A stretch of 64,000 nt of DNA from Massilia sp. Root133 (GTDB lineage: Bacteria > Pseudomonadota > Gammaproteobacteria > Burkholderiales > Burkholderiaceae_D), in NCBI RefSeq assembly GCF_001426525.1, contig NZ_LMEW01000023.1, positions 372,001 to 436,000 of the forward strand, given 5' to 3'. Of the stretch, positions 1 to 8,033 are shown piece after piece. Both the position numbers and the translations under genes were made by a program. The notes under the pieces were generated by a model, which saw only the letters and a program-made list of their open reading frames with translations, searched no databases and was not told the origin of the DNA. The stretch's first letter is position 1, and each line of letters begins with the position of its first letter.

Positions 1-726
1 GTTGGAGCTGCGCAGGCCGATGTGGGCGAGCGTGCGGGTCTGGGCGACGACCCGGTTCAGCAACGCGGTGTCGTCGTTGAAGATGGCCATCAGCCCGAGC
101 GCGTTGAGGGCCAGCGCGCCCTTGTTGGCGGCGCCGAACATGTTCTCGCCATACGGGTTCGATGCCGGAATCAGGACATTGGCGAAATAGGTTTTCACCG
201 TGGCCGTGTCGGCGTCCGTCCAGTCCGGCCAGGTGCCGCGCAGGATATCCGCGCCGCCCACGAACATGTAGGCGTAGTCGCCCAGGTCGAGCATCGATTC
301 GCGGCCCGCGAACTCGGTCTGGACGGTCGCCCACTGCATCAGGATGTCGTGCGCCTTCTTCGCGTAGTCCTTGTTGCCGGTGAAATACCACATCCGCGAC
401 AGGTTCCAGATCGCGACCATGTCGTTGCGCCATGGCCAGAGATTCACGTCGGGGGCGCGGCTCACGGTCGCGTACGGACCCGCCATGACGTAGGTGAGCC
501 TGGCCTTGCCGTCGTTCGCCAGCTGGTCGTAGGCGGACTTCCACGGCTGCCTGCCTTGGGCGACGTAGGACTTGAGCGTCATGAGATCGGCGGCGGTGAG
601 GGGCGTGCCCGGGTGCGTGAAACCGGTGACCTGCGCCACGCCGTCACCCGGGAGCATGGCGGTGCTCAACATGAGCAGCGCAGCGGTCAGACTGGTTCGA
701 GCAAACATCCTGGAGTTTTTTTTCAT
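1..726 (-). CDS. alginate lyase-like polysaccharide lyase (copy 1, 3' end off window)
   Basis: Only the first 242 codons are in the window; the gene runs off the left edge. A signal peptide (residues 1 to about 31, MKKNSRMFARTSLTAALLML...) is followed by the start of an alginate-lyase/chondroitin-lyase type alpha-barrel domain with the stretches NLWPWRNDM, LDLGDYAY, GADILRGTW and NPYGENMFGAANKGALALN. The mature part matches the gene at 8034-10478 almost column for column (about 85% identical by eye), so the two are tandem paralogues. The ATG at 724-726 was chosen because it corresponds to the start of the other copy and precedes the signal peptide. Substrate is inferred from family only; pectin or another uronate polymer is possible. 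Confidence 0.85.
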   Translation of the reverse strand, partial: MKKNSRMFARTSLTAALLMLSTAMLPGDGVAQVTGFTHPGTPLTAADLMTLKSYVAQGRQPWKSAYDQLANDGKARLTYVMAGPYATVSRAPDVNLWPWRNDMVAIWNLSRMWYFTGNKDYAKKAHDILMQWATVQTEFAGRESMLDLGDYAYMFVGGADILRGTWPDWTDADTATVKTYFANVLIPASNPYGENMFGAANKGALALNALGLMAIFNDDTALLNRVVAQTRTLAHIGLRSSN

Positions 727-1078
727 CGGTAGCCTTCATTAATGAATATCCAAAGGGCGCGCCGGCAGCGCGCCCCGACAATGTCACGTTCAAGGGTATC
801 CCGGGCGTCCCCGTCGCCTTGCCCGCAGCCTCGCCGTGAGGGGAGGCGGGGTATTCGTTCGAGCATCAAACTATTAAATTATTGCAGTAATATTGCAGCA
901 CGGCAATAGTTTGCGTATGTATGCGGGTGGGTGTCTCATTAATTTAACATTAACGTAGACTTGATTGTCGTTCATCTTGCAGTGTGTGGACGGGGCGTGG
1001 GAATGTGCGCATTTCCGCAAAACGTACATCTGTTATGTTGGCAACCGCTGTCCGTCCCAAAAAAATAGAAAGGCGCGC
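727..1078. other. divergent intergenic region with leader hairpin
   Basis: No gene is visible here. Going left from the alginate-lyase-like gene, its leader holds a perfect 8-bp hairpin (GGGCGCGC at 755-762, loop CGGCA, GCGCGCCC at 768-775). Farther out lies a block shared with the upstream region of the second lyase copy (846-883). The 865-960 part is AT-rich (TTAATTTAACATTAACG near 938-954) and probably carries the promoters of both divergent genes, but I cannot fix their -35/-10 boxes with confidence. Confidence 0.6.
846..883 (-). promoter_or_regulatory. conserved upstream block of lyase copy 1
   Basis: On the minus strand this block contains AGTTTGATGCTCGAACGAATA and matches 10565-10602, upstream of the paralogous lyase, at about 27 of 38 positions; the core TGCTCGAAC is identical. 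It lies 120 bp upstream of the start codon. The surrounding non-coding DNA is much less alike, so the block looks selected: a promoter, or an operator for a shared regulator. Confidence 0.45.
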
Positions 1079-2776
1079 ATGGCTATCCACAAGTACGCCG
1101 TTCCCCTGCTCGCGGCGATGGCACTTGTGCCGGCGCACGCCTTCGGGAACGAGCCGCCCAAGGTGGTCGTCAAGGGCAGGCACGACCCGTCCACCGTCGT
1201 CGTCAAGGGCGTGCGCGATCCGTCGGCGTGGTTCCGCATCGAGAGCCAGCACCTGATCGTCTATTCGAACGACGATCCCGACGACGTCATCGAGCTGGTC
1301 AACAAGCTGGAACGGCTCGACGCCGTGCTGCGCCTGTACCTGAAGCCGTTCCTGGACGGGCGGGAGGCGCTGCCCAAGCTCACGCTGTACTTCCAGGCCC
1401 GGCCGGACCTGCCGCCGGAGATCGGCGCGGTCGACGGCGCCACCACCAGCTTGACCAGCCGCTGCGCATCCGGGACGCTCGCGTTCACGTTCGGCCAGGC
1501 GAAGAGCTGGAAGCTGGACAATGCGTCGCTGCTTCGTCCGGAAGACGATTACACGCTGATGACGAACTTCGTCGTGTACGCGGACACGTTCCTGTACCGC
1601 CATACCCGCATCCGCGCGCCCGCATGGTTCCTTACCGGCTTCGACGCGTATTTCGGCGGCATGCGCTTCACCGACGACCAGATGCTGGTCGGCCGCGATG
1701 CGGGCACCTCCTACAACCTGCTACAGGAGATCGACGAGGGCCGGACCAGGCGGCTGCGGTTCGACGACGTCCTGCACGACCGAACGGTGCCCGGGATGTT
1801 CAAGGTCGGCACGAACGGGTATTACCGGCAATGGGAATTTCTCGCGCGCTCGTTCAACCTCGTGCACTACATGCTCTCGTCCGAGGAGAACCGCAACAAG
1901 ATGGGGAAGTATCTCGAGCGGGTCAACGAAGGCAGCGATTCCGCCGACGCGTTTGCCGACGTCTTCGGCCTGTCGGGACAAGAGCTCGACGCCGCGATGT
2001 GGCGTTACCGCCAGGCGTCCATGAAAATCCTGCAGGTCGAGGTGCCCGACCTGCCCCGGGCCCATATCGCATTCACCCGCCTGAGCCGCATCGAGGCCGG
2101 GTTCGTGCTCGACAACGCCGCGCTGAAGACGTGTCCCGCGCCCGCCGCCGGCAAGACCTTGCTGGCGCGCGTGCAGCAGAAGGCGGCGCAGGCGCCGGCC
2201 GTCGATTTCGCCCAGATCACGCTCGCCCGTGCCCAGGTCGAATGGGGCGATCCGCTCGATGCCATCGCCTACCTGACGCGCGCCGTCGGGAACGATCCGT
2301 ACGACCCCGAGCCGCAGTATCTGCTGGGCCTCGCGCATGCGAAGCTGGCGGAGCGCGCTGGCCCCGACCGGCAGGACCAGCTGGCGGCGGCGCGCGCGAG
2401 TCTGACCGAAGCCGCCCTGCTGGCGCCGGAAGCGCCCGACGTGTCGTATGCGCTGTTCCGCATCGCGCTCATGGACACGGCGCCGGCCGACAAGGACATC
2501 GGCAGGGCGATCGACGCATGGCGCCACGGGCACGACGTCGCCGCGTTCGCGCGCGCGGCCGCGCTGGCCCATGCATGGCTGGGCGATGCCGCCGGCGCGT
2601 ACCAGGTGTTCAATACGCTGGCGCGCAACAAGTGGGATCCGGAAAACGCCGCGTGGGCCACGCGCTGGCTCGCCAGACTGGAGAAGGGCGTGCCGCGGGA
2701 TGAACTACTGGTGGCGATGCGCGGCGAGCGGACGGCGGTGCCCGGCGCCCTGTCGTGGATGCACGATCGCCGCTAA
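1079..2776 (+). CDS. secreted TPR protein with degenerate gluzincin-type peptidase domain
   Basis: 565 aa. The ATG at 1079 gives a signal peptide (MAIHKYAVPLLAAMALVPAHA) after AGAAAGG; an open frame continues upstream but lacks such features. Residues 29-50 hold an imperfect 11-residue duplication (VVVKGRHDPST / VVVKGVRDPSA). Residues 51-200 resemble the gluzincin-like domain of TPR-linked proteins that normally reads HEYTH...P.W..EGFAEY. Here the helix reads VVYADTF (165-171) followed by PAWFLTGFDAYFGG, so the zinc ligands are gone. The C-terminal half (about 400-540) is alpha-helical and TPR-like (YLLGLAHAKLAE). I infer a non-catalytic periplasmic protein; the actual role is unknown. Confidence 0.8.
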   Translation: MAIHKYAVPLLAAMALVPAHAFGNEPPKVVVKGRHDPSTVVVKGVRDPSAWFRIESQHLIVYSNDDPDDVIELVNKLERLDAVLRLYLKPFLDGREALPKLTLYFQARPDLPPEIGAVDGATTSLTSRCASGTLAFTFGQAKSWKLDNASLLRPEDDYTLMTNFVVYADTFLYRHTRIRAPAWFLTGFDAYFGGMRFTDDQMLVGRDAGTSYNLLQEIDEGRTRRLRFDDVLHDRTVPGMFKVGTNGYYRQWEFLARSFNLVHYMLSSEENRNKMGKYLERVNEGSDSADAFADVFGLSGQELDAAMWRYRQASMKILQVEVPDLPRAHIAFTRLSRIEAGFVLDNAALKTCPAPAAGKTLLARVQQKAAQAPAVDFAQITLARAQVEWGDPLDAIAYLTRAVGNDPYDPEPQYLLGLAHAKLAERAGPDRQDQLAAARASLTEAALLAPEAPDVSYALFRIALMDTAPADKDIGRAIDAWRHGHDVAAFARAAALAHAWLGDAAGAYQVFNTLARNKWDPENAAWATRWLARLEKGVPRDELLVAMRGERTAVPGALSWMHDRR

Positions 2777-2863
2777 GTTTGTAACAGCGCACCACCCCGG
2801 CGGCACGACAGTCTTTATGCTTGTCGTCTTGCGACTCGCCCATGATGCCGTCGATTTGCAGAA

Positions 2864-3310
2864 TCAATGCTTTGGCCGGCGCCGCCCCGTGTCATCCCAC
2901 AAGCGCTCCATCGACAAATACGTGAACGACGCCGTCCACCCGATCAGCAGCATCCCGTTCAGCGCCTGCATGCCCGCCAGCAGGCGCAGGTCGCCGTGCG
3001 GCAGCACGTCGCCGTAGCCCAGCGTCGTGTAGGTCTCGGCCGAAAAATACAGGCAGCGCGTGAACGGCAGCGGGCCGGGGTCGCCCATGTGGCCGATGCC
3101 GAAGCGCGTCGCGAGCAGGTAGTAGGCGAGGCCGTATAGCAGGATCTCGATGAAGTGCGCGCCGAACGCGCCGACGATCACGAACACGAGCCGCATGCGC
3201 GGCGGGATGCGCAATGCGGGCAGCGCGGCCGTCATCAGGCGCAGCACCTCGTAGTGGATCACGGTCGTGGCGATCAGCAGGAACGCGCAGGCGGCGATGG
3301 CGATGCCCAT
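2864..3310 (-). CDS. two-TM potassium channel-like protein
   Basis: 148 aa. Two N-terminal hydrophobic segments (about 3-25 and 42-67), a pore loop with the selectivity-filter motif TLGYGD at about residue 97, and a final helix (about 108-130) fit the Ion_trans_2 family. No RCK or cyclic-nucleotide regulatory domain follows, so it is a minimal pore. The start codon follows AAAGGAAAGAAGAGC. It lies 13 bp downstream of the DUF3999 gene on the same strand and probably ends that operon. Potassium selectivity is inferred from the filter. Confidence 0.85.
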   Translation of the reverse strand: MGIAIAACAFLLIATTVIHYEVLRLMTAALPALRIPPRMRLVFVIVGAFGAHFIEILLYGLAYYLLATRFGIGHMGDPGPLPFTRCLYFSAETYTTLGYGDVLPHGDLRLLAGMQALNGMLLIGWTASFTYLSMERLWDDTGRRRPKH

Positions 3311-3323
3311 GCTCTTCTTTCCT

Positions 3324-4727
3324 TTATTTGGTCGACGAATCGGCCTCCCCCTGTTTCAGTTGGCTCACCAGGCGCCACGCCATCCAGGCGAGCGCACCGA
3401 CGCCACACAGCAGCAAGGCCCACAGCCATGATAGCCTGCGTTGTGCCGTTGCCGCAGGCGCCCCATCGGCGGCGTCCGCGTGTTGTTCGACCAACTGGCC
3501 GGTGCGCGCGGTTTCCAGGCGCGCCAGGTCCTGGACGTCGAAGCCCGGCGCGACCTGGCCCAGGGCGAGCTGCGTGGACGTCGCGCCGGTCTTGCCGAAG
3601 GCGAGTACGTACGGCGGGGTGCCGCCGGCCACGAACACCAGCGTCGCGGGGCGCCAGCGCAGGCGCAGGTCGGGCGGGTCGGATACTGCGCCTTTCGGAC
3701 GCAGGATCCATTGCACCAGATGGGTTTCCGGTATCGCGACGTCGCCGGCGATCCGCGCATTCCCGTTCTGGTTCAGGTGGTAGAACGTGGCGCTGGCCAA
3801 TGGCAGGAAATCCGTGACGTTGGCCGTGCGTTGCGCGTAACGCCCGATCGTCGCGGGCAGTACGACGTTCTGCCCGCGCAGGACGACGCCGACCCGCTCG
3901 GCCGGCACCGCGACCGGGGCCGTGTAGACCAAGTCTTGTCCGGTGTCGGCGCGGCGTGCGGGCAAGGTCACGGCATCCCATTGCTGCGGCGTGTCCTGCA
4001 CCTGGCTTACCTGCGCCGTGATTGCCCCGAACTCGACAGGATTGCCCTCGGCCCAGCGCACACGCGCATAACGGAAGCTCTGGGCAGGGAAGCCGATGCG
4101 GTTGCTGGTCACGCTTTCGCCGCGGCCGTTGACCAGCCAGCTCACCGTCGTCTCCGCAAGCGGCTGCCAGTCCTGCAAGTCGTTGCTGGCCTCGACGATG
4201 AGCGCGGCGCTGTAGTTGGACGCGTCGGGCGGCGGGGCGAGCGTCAGGCTCGACACGGTCGCGCCTGACGGCAGCTCGCCCAGGTCGAGCACGAGGCCGG
4301 CGAGGACGTCGGCCTCGCCCTGCGCCGCACCGGGATGCGGGCTCACGGACACCACGGTGCCGTCCCTGGACAGGCGCACCTGGAGGTCGTCGATCCGTCC
4401 TGATGTCCGGCCGGGTATGAAGATCGGGAACACCTTGCACGGCGACTCGACGCTGCGTTGTTGGTGGGGTGACGTCGTCACGGTCAGCGCGAACGGTTGC
4501 GGTGCGCCCGCGCTGTCGAACACACGCAGGTCGGCCAGGTGTGCGGAACGCGCGTGCAGGTAGACGTCCGGCGGCAAGCGCAACTGCACCACAGCCTGTT
4601 TGCCGCTGACCTGCAGCGGCAAGGCATGCGAGTAGCTCGCGGTGGTATCGGCGGCGCGGGCGGCGGACGTACACAACGCCCACGCGAGGAACGCGGAGCG
4701 CGCGCGGTAAGAAAAATACATGATCAT
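3324..4727 (-). CDS. DUF3999 family protein
   Basis: 467 aa. A signal peptide (to about residue 25, ...CTSAARA) is followed by a long periplasmic beta-rich region typical of DUF3999, then a proline/alanine stretch and one C-terminal membrane helix (LSWLWALLLCGVGALAWMAW) with a short basic tail. It is therefore a bitopic inner-membrane protein facing the periplasm. The ATG at 4727 overlaps the stop of the DUF2339 gene as ATGA, which implies translational coupling. DUF2339 and DUF3999 genes are commonly paired, so I infer a shared membrane complex; the biochemical function is not known. Confidence 0.9.
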   Translation of the reverse strand: MIMYFSYRARSAFLAWALCTSAARAADTTASYSHALPLQVSGKQAVVQLRLPPDVYLHARSAHLADLRVFDSAGAPQPFALTVTTSPHQQRSVESPCKVFPIFIPGRTSGRIDDLQVRLSRDGTVVSVSPHPGAAQGEADVLAGLVLDLGELPSGATVSSLTLAPPPDASNYSAALIVEASNDLQDWQPLAETTVSWLVNGRGESVTSNRIGFPAQSFRYARVRWAEGNPVEFGAITAQVSQVQDTPQQWDAVTLPARRADTGQDLVYTAPVAVPAERVGVVLRGQNVVLPATIGRYAQRTANVTDFLPLASATFYHLNQNGNARIAGDVAIPETHLVQWILRPKGAVSDPPDLRLRWRPATLVFVAGGTPPYVLAFGKTGATSTQLALGQVAPGFDVQDLARLETARTGQLVEQHADAADGAPAATAQRRLSWLWALLLCGVGALAWMAWRLVSQLKQGEADSSTK

Positions 4728-7700
4728 GGAATCGGCTCCGATGGCGTCGGCGCGGGCGCTGCCTGCTCCGCGCGTTTGGGGAAGGGCGCGAGATAGCCGA
4801 CCAGGAGCATCAGCAGGCCGACACCGACAAAGGACACGACCCGCGCCATGCTGCCATGGCTGGACAGGTCGACGAAGAACAGTTTGGCGACCACGATGCC
4901 CAGCAGGCCGGCGCCCGCGCTCCAGGCACGGCGCCACGTGCGCCGGGCGGCGAAGCGCATCAGGACGAGCGCGCTGGCGCTCCAGACCAGCGAGAGCATC
5001 GCCTGCACGACCTGGGAGCCGACCAGCGCGTCGACGCGATAGGCGATCCCCAGGTAATGGGCGGCGCTGCGCAACAGGATCAGGTTGAACCAGATCCACG
5101 CGCCGCCCGCCCAGGCCACCAGCAGTGTGCGGTTGAGGTTCGGGCTGGCCGCGACGTCGCGCGCGCGCAGCCGCGCGGCGCCGACGGCAAGCATCAGGGC
5201 GAAGCCCGTGCTCAGGTCGAGGGGATTGAGCAGCGGCAGATACGGCAGCGGCGCCATGCCGCCGTCCTGGAACAGATTCCAGCTTGCGCACAGCGCCAGC
5301 AGCAATGCGGCTCCGCATGGAACCAGGATGGTCCGGTACCAGCTTGCCAGGGGGCGTGTCGGCCAGGCCTCCGCCTGGCTGCGCCGCATCAGCCACGCCA
5401 GCACGGCCATCATCGACCAGGTCGGCAGGTAGTTGGACCAGGCGCTGTCGATGGCCCATCCGCTGGCGTGGAATTCGCCGAACCACCTGCCGACATGGAT
5501 GGACCCAGTCGGCCACAGCGCAAGCCACGGACCGACAGTGCGCAACAGGTGCAGCGCACGCAGCACGCGTGGCCTGCGTTCCCAGGTCGCCGCAGGCCGG
5601 CGCGCGAGCAAGTATTCCGAACCGGCCCACAGGCAGACCCAGCCCAGCCAGAGCGCCGGGTCGGGCAGGTCGTATGTAGCGTACAGCGTGACGAGACAGC
5701 CGAGCGTGACCAGCGCCAGCATGTCCCAGCACGCCGTGCCCAGCCAGCGCAGGCGTTCCCACCGCAGGCGCGGCGCCAGCTGCGTGAACAGGATGGACGA
5801 TGCGGCGACAGCGAACGCATACACGCCGACCCAGCGCGAATACGGGGTGCCCAGCGCTTCCGGCAGCAGTACCGCGAGCCTTCCGGAGAGAATGTTCAGC
5901 ACAGGACCGAACCACCAGAAGCCGGCCCAGGCAAGCAGCAGCGTCTGCGTCGATTTGACCTTGTCGAAGGCACCCGCGCGCTCGGTCAGGTAGCTGCTGG
6001 CCAGCGCCGACAGCGCGATCAGGACGGCGCCCAGCGCCGGCTTGGTTTCATACTGGGTTTCGATCCTGTCGAACCAGTTCCAATCGACGCCTGCGACCAC
6101 CGCCAGTCCGACCGCGCCCGCGATCTGGGCCACGAGGCCGAACCGGTGCGCGACCGGCCACGCGAGCCGCGACCCGATCACGTACAACAGGATGGCCGTG
6201 AAGACGGCTGCCGCGGCCAGCAAGTTCGCAAGGAGGCTGCCGCTGGTGCGCAGGAACGCCTCGGTCCATGAGCCGGCGAGCAGCCAGATGGCGGCCGTCG
6301 CGAGCATGCATGTCGCGAGCAGCGCGAACAGCGGACGCTCTTCCCTGGCGTGCCGCCGGAAATCGGAAGCCATCACGAACGCGCCGCCGGCCAGCAGCAG
6401 GAAGCCGAGCCACAGGTTGGAGGCGGCCGCGGCCGAGCGGTCGAGGCCCGAGGCCGCGGCGAGGAAGCCGATCCATGCGCCAATCTGGAGAAGCAGACCG
6501 AACATCCACGCGCGGGCTTGCCCTCGCCTGAGCCCGAACCAGACGAAGCCGACGCCTTCCAGCGACCACGCCGCCGACGTCCAGCGTCCGTCGACGGCAA
6601 GCGGAATGGCCAGCGTGCCGAAGATGGCGCCGATGGCGCCGAAGGTCTCGACCAGCACGCGCCAGCGCTCGCGTCCGCGCCGCCACAGCAACAGCGCGAG
6701 GCCGAGATAGAAGCCGCCGAGCGTCAGCGCCGAAAGCGCCAGGCCGAACGGTTTATCCATGACCAGACCGACCTGCAACCCGAACGCGAGCAGCGGCGTC
6801 CCCAGGACCAGCGTGGCATCCACGTAGTCTTTCAGGCGCGTCTGTTGCTGGCGCGCGAAGGCCAGGGCGATGCCGACGTAATACAGGAAGAACAGGATCA
6901 GGAAGGCTTGCGCGGACAGGTAGTTGGCGGGCGTGTATTTGAGCCCGCCCCAGGCCGCCCCGACGACGAACGTGAATCCGAAGCCGAGCAGGTTCAGCAT
7001 GCGCCAGGAGCGCCGCATCGCGAGTGCGAAGACGCCGGCGTTCAGCAGCGCATAGTACGAGAACAGGCCGATGTGGTTGCCTTGTCCGCTCGCCACCAGC
7101 AGCGGGCAGGCGAATCCGCCGGTGATGCCGAAGACCGCCAGCCAGATCGCATCCTGCAGCAGCGCCAGCACGCACGCGAAGCCGGTCAGGAGCACCAGCA
7201 TCGCGAACGCGAGGCCGCCGGGTATCAGGCCATAGCGTTGATAGGCGCCGAAGACGACCAGCATCATGAGGGCGATCGCCGTGCCCTGGACGGGGAGGCC
7301 GATCTCGCGCCGCGTCGACCGCAGGCGCCAGCCCCAGGCCAGCAGGGGCAGGATGGCCAGCGCGACGCCGGCGAGCCGCAGCTCGATCGGGATGTCGAAG
7401 GTCGTGGCCACGTACTTGAGCAGGAACGCGACGCCGATGAACAGGATGACGAGCCCCAGCTTGGCGACGAGGTTGCCGGTCAGGAGCCAGCTCTTCGCCG
7501 CGAGCAGTCCCCGTCGTATCGCGATGGCGATGGGGCCGGGCGTGACGGGGGCGGAGGACTCTTCTCGTGCCGTCTCGGGCGCCGGGGACGAAGCGGGACG
7601 TGGTGCCGGTGCGCGCTGCGGGTAGTACGCCGCTTCAGCGAGCGGCGCTGCCTCGTCCGGCAACGGCATCGACGTTGCCGGCCTGGGCGGAACCGGTGGA

Positions 7701-7861
7701 GCGGACACCGGTGCGGGCTGCAGGGCGTAGATCTTGTCGCGCAGTTCGGCGACCTGCCGCTCCAGCTCTTCGATGCGACGGGTTCGTCCGGCGCCTATGA
7801 GCCAGGCGGCGAAGAAGGGATACGCCAGCACGGCCAGTACCACCAACGCGATTGCTTCCAT
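4724..7861 (-). CDS. DUF2339 family polytopic membrane protein
   Basis: 1045 aa. The N-terminus has one membrane helix, then a coiled coil (ELERQVAELRDKIYALQ, about 32-48), a proline-rich linker to about residue 105, and then more than twenty hydrophobic helices filling the rest. This is the DUF2339 architecture (long membrane protein of unknown function). It is the first gene of a DUF2339-DUF3999-channel operon with an ATGA overlap to the next gene. No catalytic motif is apparent. A cell-envelope role is inferred from the architecture only. Confidence 0.9.
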   Translation of the reverse strand: MEAIALVVLAVLAYPFFAAWLIGAGRTRRIEELERQVAELRDKIYALQPAPVSAPPVPPRPATSMPLPDEAAPLAEAAYYPQRAPAPRPASSPAPETAREESSAPVTPGPIAIAIRRGLLAAKSWLLTGNLVAKLGLVILFIGVAFLLKYVATTFDIPIELRLAGVALAILPLLAWGWRLRSTRREIGLPVQGTAIALMMLVVFGAYQRYGLIPGGLAFAMLVLLTGFACVLALLQDAIWLAVFGITGGFACPLLVASGQGNHIGLFSYYALLNAGVFALAMRRSWRMLNLLGFGFTFVVGAAWGGLKYTPANYLSAQAFLILFFLYYVGIALAFARQQQTRLKDYVDATLVLGTPLLAFGLQVGLVMDKPFGLALSALTLGGFYLGLALLLWRRGRERWRVLVETFGAIGAIFGTLAIPLAVDGRWTSAAWSLEGVGFVWFGLRRGQARAWMFGLLLQIGAWIGFLAAASGLDRSAAAASNLWLGFLLLAGGAFVMASDFRRHAREERPLFALLATCMLATAAIWLLAGSWTEAFLRTSGSLLANLLAAAAVFTAILLYVIGSRLAWPVAHRFGLVAQIAGAVGLAVVAGVDWNWFDRIETQYETKPALGAVLIALSALASSYLTERAGAFDKVKSTQTLLLAWAGFWWFGPVLNILSGRLAVLLPEALGTPYSRWVGVYAFAVAASSILFTQLAPRLRWERLRWLGTACWDMLALVTLGCLVTLYATYDLPDPALWLGWVCLWAGSEYLLARRPAATWERRPRVLRALHLLRTVGPWLALWPTGSIHVGRWFGEFHASGWAIDSAWSNYLPTWSMMAVLAWLMRRSQAEAWPTRPLASWYRTILVPCGAALLLALCASWNLFQDGGMAPLPYLPLLNPLDLSTGFALMLAVGAARLRARDVAASPNLNRTLLVAWAGGAWIWFNLILLRSAAHYLGIAYRVDALVGSQVVQAMLSLVWSASALVLMRFAARRTWRRAWSAGAGLLGIVVAKLFFVDLSSHGSMARVVSFVGVGLLMLLVGYLAPFPKRAEQAAPAPTPSEPIP

Positions 7862-8033
7862 ATCGCACCTGTTGCTTGAAGGGACGGTATTTATATCACG
7901 CTGTGCAGCAATGTTGGTAAAACGTCATCGTCATTGCATAAGTATTGGAGGTTTTTTGGAAAGATATCAAGGCGATGGCGAAACCAGGACTGCGTGTCCC
8001 GGTTTCTGTCACATCAATCGGGTGTCGGGTCCA

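Noticed and set aside
755..775. GC hairpin in the lyase leader as a terminator
   Set aside because: Perfect 8-bp stem but no T tract on either strand; noted only as a leader structure.
4728..5915. Upstream extension of the DUF3999 frame
   Set aside because: Lies antisense-free but out of frame within the DUF2339 gene; the signal peptide and ATGA overlap fix the start at 4727.
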